Source: Polaromonas sp. (GTDB lineage: Bacteria > Pseudomonadota > Gammaproteobacteria > Burkholderiales > Burkholderiaceae_C). From it: a stretch of DNA of 64,000 nt. The DNA lies in contig JAAFJR010000003.1 of assembly GCA_013298945.1 (NCBI GenBank), positions 310,001 through 374,000 on the forward strand, given 5' to 3'. Under the pieces are notes generated by a model, which searched no databases, was not told the DNA's origin, and was given only the letters and a program-made list of their open reading frames with translations. Positions 59,541 to 64,000 of this stretch are shown in pieces. Positions within the stretch are counted from its first letter, which is position 1; each line of letters begins with the position of its first letter. The translations under genes were made by a program, and so were the position numbers.

Positions 59541-60460
59541 GTGACTTGGAAATGAAGGGCATTCCTTGCAGACGATATCGTGTCGTACATGAGACCAGCT
59601 ACGTATATCAAAGCACGGTTACTTTGTCTCAACAATACTTGCACATGACGCCTCGGTCATTTTCCTATCAGCAAACCGAGTCGCACTATGTATGGTTTGA
59701 TCCGGCTGAGGAAAATGGTGTTGATAGAGCAGATTATTTCGGAAATAGCACCAAACATATCGCAATAACCACGCCGCACAACACGCTGCTGGTACATGCT
59801 GAATCTACTGTAGTGCTCTCTGCGCGCTACGATCTTGAGCAGATCAAGAAGACACTACCTTGGGAAACATTGCGCGACGCTATGCCGCACGATCAAGATC
59901 CCGCCGCTTTGGACGCCTGCCGCTATTTATATGCATCGCCGCATGTCGTTTGCAGCGCTGAGCTGGAAGACTACGCACGTATCAGCTACACACAGGGCAG
60001 ACCGCTGCTTGATGCTGCACTTGATTTAACGCAGCGAATTTTTGACGACTTTGATTTCGACGATACAGCCACTGAGATTTCAACACCCTTAGAGCAAGTT
60101 TTGAAAGGCCGTCGGGGTGTCTGTCAAGACTTTGCGCACCTGATGATTGGTTGCCTTAGAAGTTTAGGTTTGCCAATACGCTATGTTAGCGGGTACATAC
60201 TGACGCATCCGCCTGAGGGACAAGCGCGCATGATCGGTGCCGATGCTTCACATGCTTGGGTGTCGGTTTTTTGTCCAAGCCAAGGCTGGGTTGATTTTGA
60301 CCCTACCAATCGTTGTCTTGTGCAGTGCGAGCATATTACCTTGGGTTGGGGGCGAGATTTCAGCGATGTCACCCCCATGCGTGGCGTCGTTCTGGGCGGC
60401 GGTGAGCAAGTGCTAGACGTGCGTGTAACAGTCACACCAATAATGCTCACTACACCCTAG
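59537..60460 (+). CDS. Transglutaminase-like cysteine protease family protein
   Basis: A 307-residue protein with the bacterial transglutaminase-like N-terminal region (YRVVHETSYVYQSTVTLSQQ) and core. Candidate triad: C196 in RRGVCQDFAHLMIGCLRSLG, H239 in GADASHAWVSVF, D255 in WVDFDPTNRC. This is the typical third member of the ATP-grasp/alpha-E/transglutaminase cluster, thought to act as a peptidase or ligase on the peptide product. Translationally coupled to the preceding gene. Convergent with the LysR gene (5 nt gap). Confidence 0.92.
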   Translation: MSDLEMKGIPCRRYRVVHETSYVYQSTVTLSQQYLHMTPRSFSYQQTESHYVWFDPAEENGVDRADYFGNSTKHIAITTPHNTLLVHAESTVVLSARYDLEQIKKTLPWETLRDAMPHDQDPAALDACRYLYASPHVVCSAELEDYARISYTQGRPLLDAALDLTQRIFDDFDFDDTATEISTPLEQVLKGRRGVCQDFAHLMIGCLRSLGLPIRYVSGYILTHPPEGQARMIGADASHAWVSVFCPSQGWVDFDPTNRCLVQCEHITLGWGRDFSDVTPMRGVVLGGGEQVLDVRVTVTPIMLTTP

Positions 60461-60465
60461 TCGCC

Positions 60466-61449
60466 CTAATTATCTGTAAACGCCAACTTCGCAGATGCCG
60501 TAATCGCACCACGCAGCCACTGGTGGGCACTGTTGTGTTGTTGGCGTTTGTGCCACATGGCGTCAACGTGGACGACGGGCATCTCGAACGGTAAGGAGCG
60601 TATCACCAGCTCGTTGCCCACGTCAGCTTGGCTAACGAAATGGCGGGGAAGCACGGCTAGCAGGTCCGATTGGGCTACCACGCGGGCTGCTGTGAAAAAC
60701 TGATTCACTGTCAGTACAATGCGGCGCTGACGCTGTAGGGCGGTTAGGGCTTCGTCCACAAAACCGAAGGGCTTCCCTGAAAAGCTGACTAACATGTGAC
60801 GTGCGGCGCAAAAGCGGTTGAGCGTGAGCGGACCATTCGCCAGCGGGTTGTTGGCGCGCAAGACGCAGACGTATTCACCATCATACAGCCGCTGGTGTGC
60901 AAAGCTAACAGCTCCGCCCGACTGCGCACGCGCCGTTAAATCTGCCAAAACGTTAGGGAAAAGGCCAATCGCTAGGTCCGCTGTTTCGGCGTCTAACAGG
61001 GCTCTGGGGTCGCGGGTAGACAGCGGGACCACACGCAAACAGGTGCCGGGTGCTTCACGGGCGACTATGTTGAGCAAACCTGGAATCAACGCCGAAGCAG
61101 TCGCATCTGCCATAGCCAAAACAAAGGTGGCTTGTGAGGTTGCGGGGTCAAATGGGCTAGGAACCAAGGTTTCTTGTAATTGGCGCAAGGCTTCGCGAAC
61201 GGCTGGCCACAAAGCGTTTGCACGGGGCGTGGGCTCAAGGCCTTGGCCGCTTCGGCGAACCAAATCGTCACCTAGCGTTTCGCGTAAACGGCGCATGGCG
61301 TTGCTAACGGCTGGCTGCGTTAGCGCTAGGTTGTGTGCGGCCTTGGTCAAGCTACGTTCAGCCATGACTTCGTCAAAGACGCGCAACAAATTGAGGTCTA
61401 GCGTTCTAAAATTTGGCGCAGTAGATGGTTTTTGAATTGAATTAATCAC
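60466..61449 (-). CDS. LysR-family transcriptional regulator
   Basis: LysR-type regulator with N-terminal winged helix (NLLRVFDEVMAERSLTKAAH NLALTQPAVSNAMRRLRETL) and a C-terminal effector-binding domain; 327 aa is usual. A palindrome TGGTGA-N10-TCACCA directly upstream may be its own operator. Its neighbour in the opposite direction is the small membrane protein gene; in LysR systems the divergent gene is often the target, so control of that gene is possible. Ligand unknown. Confidence 0.92.
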   Translation of the reverse strand: MINSIQKPSTAPNFRTLDLNLLRVFDEVMAERSLTKAAHNLALTQPAVSNAMRRLRETLGDDLVRRSGQGLEPTPRANALWPAVREALRQLQETLVPSPFDPATSQATFVLAMADATASALIPGLLNIVAREAPGTCLRVVPLSTRDPRALLDAETADLAIGLFPNVLADLTARAQSGGAVSFAHQRLYDGEYVCVLRANNPLANGPLTLNRFCAARHMLVSFSGKPFGFVDEALTALQRQRRIVLTVNQFFTAARVVAQSDLLAVLPRHFVSQADVGNELVIRSLPFEMPVVHVDAMWHKRQQHNSAHQWLRGAITASAKLAFTDN

Positions 61450-61451
61450 TA

Positions 61452-61473
61452 TGGTGAATATACAGTATCACCA
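61452..61473. promoter_or_regulatory. Inverted repeat in LysR-divergent promoter region
   Basis: TGGTGA (61452-61457) and TCACCA (61468-61473) separated by 10 bp, 3 nt upstream of the LysR start codon and 104 nt upstream of the membrane protein start. The symmetry and position fit a LysR-type binding site, overlapping the regulator's own promoter or start. Confidence 0.5.
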
Positions 61474-61576
61474 ATATAAAGTGGAGTCGTACTAGTATTT
61501 ACCCTATGATTCAGACATTGCACAAGTTGAAGCTATGTTTTTAGTAAGTGTGCAATTAAAGAAAGAGAGAAATACC

Positions 61577-62035
61577 ATGACTAGTTTTGTACAACCTAAC
61601 TACCCTACCCACCACGAAGGCATTGAGCGCGTGGGAGACGCTATTGATAGCGCAACAGCAGCGTACCGCAAGTTTGATGGTGCACGTGGCTTGGCAACGT
61701 TTTTGCTCGCTGCCGTAGTATCTGGCTTGATTTTGGCAGCAAACCAGCTGATCGATACGTGGGCAGACGGCCACTTGCTCGCAGCTTGGATCGCTTTGTG
61801 GACAGTTGCATTTGCCGCTTTGGCATTGGCAGCTAGCCCAATTCGCCGTGCTGTTTTGAATGTGAAAAACTTTGACGGCAGCGCTTTGTACGCCGCTTGG
61901 AGCGCACGTCGCAAAGCACGCGTTGCTGATGAAAAGATGTGGGATTATGCCCGCCACGACGCCCGCTTGATGGCAGATATCATGCGCGCTGTTGACAACA
62001 CGCCAGACGCGGCTAAATGGCATTTGCGTGCATAA
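61577..62035 (+). CDS. Small two-helix membrane protein, function unknown
   Basis: A 152-residue protein with a polar N-terminal 45 residues, two hydrophobic helices (about 48-68 LATFLLAAVVSGLILAANQL and 77-98 AAWIALWTVAFAALALAASP) and a basic C-terminal tail (SARRKARVADEKMWDYARHD). GAGAG precedes the ATG at 61577; an upstream in-frame ATG has no ribosome site. It is divergent from the LysR gene and has its own terminator. I do not recognise a characterised family. Confidence 0.8.
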   Translation: MTSFVQPNYPTHHEGIERVGDAIDSATAAYRKFDGARGLATFLLAAVVSGLILAANQLIDTWADGHLLAAWIALWTVAFAALALAASPIRRAVLNVKNFDGSALYAAWSARRKARVADEKMWDYARHDARLMADIMRAVDNTPDAAKWHLRA

Positions 62036-62056
62036 ACGCTAAGCGCAGCTAAAAAT

Positions 62057-62091
62057 AAACCCAGTCTGCAATTTGCACGCTGGGTTTTTTA
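62057..62091 (+). terminator. Rho-independent terminator after the membrane protein gene
   Basis: AAACCCAG (62057-62064), a 15-nt interior with further pairing (TGCA/TGCA), CTGGGTTT (62080-62087), then T run. It can serve the convergent TetR gene as well. Confidence 0.88.
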
Positions 62092-62096
62092 CGCCT

Positions 62097-62717
62097 CTAT
62101 TTTTCGGTCTTAACCGCACCCAAGCCGCCCAAAAACAAATCGGCCACCACAGGTGCCATATCAGCATGCGAGAGCTTGCCGTCGGGTTGCAGCCAGGTGA
62201 ACATCCAGTTCATCATGCCAAACAGCAACATGGCCAGCGGTTTGTGCAAATCTGCGGCAATCAATTCTGGCCGAACTTGTGCAATCGCATTGGCAAACGA
62301 GGCGACGACTTGGCGCTGCAGTTCTAAAACACGGGCTTGGTCGGCAGGTACTAAAAACTTCACATCTTCAGTTAGCACGCGGTGGGCATGGCGTGCACCT
62401 GCGTATTCGAGCACAAAGCGCTCAATCAAGCGGCGCACATGGGCAGTGGCGTCTGCAGGTGGTGGATTCACCTTGTCTCCAGTGGCTACTTCCTCAATCA
62501 AAGCGTGCAAACGCGCCACGTGGGTGGTGGCAATTTCAAACAGCAGCTGTGACTTGTCGCGCACATAGTGGTATAGCGCTGGTTTGGACATGCCGCAGGC
62601 GGTAGCGACCTCGTTCATGGAGGTGCCAACAAAGCCTTGGCGAGCAAACAGCTCGGCCGCTTGGGTCAAAATCGCCTCGCGTTGTATGTCGTATCCGGGG
62701 GCGCGTCCTCTTGCCAT
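62097..62717 (-). CDS. TetR-family regulator, probably of the phenylacetate operon
   Basis: TetR-type regulator with an N-terminal HTH (ILTQAAELFARQGFVGTSMN EVATACGMSKPALYHYVRDK) and a C-terminal ligand domain of about 150 residues. 206 aa. It lies 39 nt downstream of paaE on the same strand, the usual place for PaaR, which in beta-proteobacteria represses paa genes and responds to phenylacetyl-CoA. The regulatory role is inferred from position. Confidence 0.9.
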   Translation of the reverse strand: MARGRAPGYDIQREAILTQAAELFARQGFVGTSMNEVATACGMSKPALYHYVRDKSQLLFEIATTHVARLHALIEEVATGDKVNPPPADATAHVRRLIERFVLEYAGARHAHRVLTEDVKFLVPADQARVLELQRQVVASFANAIAQVRPELIAADLHKPLAMLLFGMMNWMFTWLQPDGKLSHADMAPVVADLFLGGLGAVKTEK

Positions 62718-62756
62718 GTGGTGTATATGTTATCCGTGTGTTGTACAGATTGCTGC

Positions 62757-63836
62757 TTAGCGCTCGTCGAAAGATATCACCATCCGCTCAGTCAGCGGAT
62801 GGGCTTGGCAGGTTAGCACAAAACCAGCGGCGACTTCATGCGGCTCGAGCGCAAAGTTTCTATCCATGCGTACTTTGCCCTCTATCAACTTAGCACGGCA
62901 AGTGCAGCACACGCCAGATTTGCAGGAATAAGGCACTTCTAGCCCCGCGGCTGCCGCAGCGTCTAGCACGTTGCCATGCTCGGTGCGAAATTCGATCTCG
63001 CGGTTTAAGCCGTCGCGGATGATTTGAATCCTCGATTGCGGCGCATCGCCCTCTTGTAAAGTGGGTTTGGCTTTGGTTGCCGCGGCATCTACTGGCACAC
63101 CAAAGCGTTCGATGTGGATGTGTTCTGCAGGCACTCCCGCTGCGAGCAGTGCTGCATCCGCTTCGTCATTAAATCCATGAGGTCCGCATACAAAGACATG
63201 GTCCAGTTGCTGGGGCTGAATCAACAAGCTCAAAAACTCGCCTAACTTAGCTTGCGTCAACCGCCCACTGTTGAGCGGTGCATCCATGTGTTCCTGCGAA
63301 AAAACGGTGTGCAGCGTCAAGCGCGTCAGATAGCGGTTTTTCAGGTCTTCCAACTCTTCTTTAAACATGGTGGAACTTTGGCGGCGGTTACCGTAGATGA
63401 GGGTGAAGCACGACAGAGGCTCACGCGCCAGCACGGTTTTCATGATTGCCAAAATTGGTGTGATACCGCTGCCGCCAGCAATGCCCAAGTAATGCCGCGC
63501 TTGTGATGCATCAACCGGCACATAAAAGCGCCCTTCGGGGGGCAAAACGTCAATTTGTTCACCGACTTTCAAGCTTTGGTTTATCCAGCCCGACATCACA
63601 CCGCCAGTGACATGGCGCACGCCGATACGCAGGTCACAGTCGTCTACGCCCGAGCAGATGGAGTAAGAGCGCCGTTCTTCTTTGCCGTTTAACTGGGTGC
63701 GCAGGGTCAAGTGCTGGCCTTGGGTGAATTGGAATTCGTGTTGAAGCGCGGCGGGCACCTCGAAGGAGACGATCACGGCTTCGTCTGTGTCGGGCGTGAT
63801 GCTTTTGACGCGCAGTGCGTGGAAATGGGTACTCAT
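62757..63836 (-). CDS. paaE: Phenylacetyl-CoA 1,2-epoxidase reductase subunit PaaE
   Basis: NAD(P)H-dependent flavin/iron-sulfur reductase that feeds electrons to the PaaABC oxygenase in phenylacetate breakdown. The N-terminal FAD domain has RRSYSICSG, the NAD domain GIAGGSGITPILAIMKTVL and VCGPHGFNDEA, and the C-terminal ferredoxin domain has YSCKSGVCCTCRAKL plus a final Cys in VLTCQAHPLT. 359 aa is standard for PaaE. It starts 24 nt after paaD. Confidence 0.96.
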   Translation of the reverse strand: MSTHFHALRVKSITPDTDEAVIVSFEVPAALQHEFQFTQGQHLTLRTQLNGKEERRSYSICSGVDDCDLRIGVRHVTGGVMSGWINQSLKVGEQIDVLPPEGRFYVPVDASQARHYLGIAGGSGITPILAIMKTVLAREPLSCFTLIYGNRRQSSTMFKEELEDLKNRYLTRLTLHTVFSQEHMDAPLNSGRLTQAKLGEFLSLLIQPQQLDHVFVCGPHGFNDEADAALLAAGVPAEHIHIERFGVPVDAAATKAKPTLQEGDAPQSRIQIIRDGLNREIEFRTEHGNVLDAAAAAGLEVPYSCKSGVCCTCRAKLIEGKVRMDRNFALEPHEVAAGFVLTCQAHPLTERMVISFDER

Positions 63837-63860
63837 AAGATTTTTAACGCTGAAAGATGC

Positions 63861-64000
63861 TTAAAAAGGTTTGAAGTGCTCAAATGGCTCTTTGCAGGAT
63901 AGGCAACGGAACAAAGCTTTGCATGCGGTGGAGCCAAAGGCGGATAGGCGCTCGGTTTGGCTACTGTCACAGCGCGGGCAGTTCAGCGCGGGTGCTTCTT
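63861..64000 (-). CDS. paaD: PaaD, C-terminal part, cut by window edge
   Basis: The reverse strand encodes the last 46 residues, ending in NCPRCDSSQTERLSAFGSTA CKALFRC and LSCKEPFEHFKPF, the zinc-ribbon-like C-terminus (CPxC ... CLSC) of PaaD, an assembly factor needed for iron-sulfur cluster insertion in the PaaABC epoxidase system. The upstream part and paaABC lie beyond the window. Order paaD-paaE is the usual one. Confidence 0.93.
   Translation of the reverse strand, partial: EAPALNCPRCDSSQTERLSAFGSTACKALFRCLSCKEPFEHFKPF

Overview
This looks like a chromosomal segment from a betaproteobacterium of order Burkholderiales, most likely family Comamonadaceae. Support comes from the gene set: a short PutA, a MetH lacking its homocysteine domain behind an S-adenosylhomocysteine riboswitch, a Bug-family binding protein, corC-lnt, phhA-phhB, GTP-type pckG and paaDE. 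The genus is inference only. The window covers the replication-origin neighbourhood: mnmG at the left edge, dnaA-dnaN-gyrB at 14.2-19.6 kb and rpmH-rnpA-yidD-yidC-mnmE at 49.0-53.1 kb.

Layout. 1-4.3 kb: mnmG (partial, minus strand) and putA. 4.5-8 kb: a bactofilin and two tandem orphan sensor histidine kinases. 8.1-13.8 kb: a molybdenum block with a [2Fe-2S] subunit, a Tat-exported molybdopterin subunit, an XdhC-type maturation factor, and ModB and ModC; its modA lies 19 kb away at 32.5 kb. 13.9-19.6 kb: a 50-residue membrane protein, dnaA, dnaN, gyrB. 20.1-23.0 kb: an AT-rich type II restriction-modification island on the minus strand (MvaI/BcnI-like nuclease, unknown 92-aa protein, HTH-C5 methyltransferase with a palindromic operator). 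23.2-23.5 kb: an oriC-like array (AT-rich tract, four TAG trios, four DnaA boxes). 23.57-26.6 kb: SAH riboswitch and metH. 26.7-38.6 kb: glpQ, gntK, an LTA-synthase-like transferase, a DnaQ/GIY-YIG fusion nuclease, modA, pckG, phhAB, a Bug protein, a GNAT. 38.6-46.6 kb: corC-lnt-glyQ-glyS-gmhB-plsC-metalloprotease. 46.6-48.8 kb: an EamA transporter and an amino-acid binding protein. 49-53.1 kb: rpmH to mnmE. 53.5-60.5 kb: a three-gene transglutaminase / ATP-grasp / alpha-E system behind a putative sigma-54 promoter. 60.5-64 kb: a LysR regulator, a small membrane protein, a TetR regulator, and the end of a phenylacetate operon (paaE, partial paaD).

The most striking pattern cuts across all regions. 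A roughly 45-57 bp palindromic element occurs 17 times. Nine copies lie between genes and eight lie inside genes (putA twice, an xdhC homologue, modC, metH, lnt, glyS, yidC). All five forward intragenic copies use one reading frame and all three reverse copies use one other frame. In each case the stop codon found in that frame of the usual intergenic form is absent. The element thus appears as an in-frame peptide cassette (forward AIxxIAxQAxNTPxx, reverse xAxVFIAxxA) in essential proteins, recalling Rickettsia palindromic elements. A second, commoner repeat (ATTCCCGC/GCGGGAAT, REP-type) occurs at four loci, twice as inverted pairs, and at one of them supplies the C-terminal codons of the XdhC homologue. 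No tRNA, rRNA, CRISPR, insertion sequence or prophage was seen.
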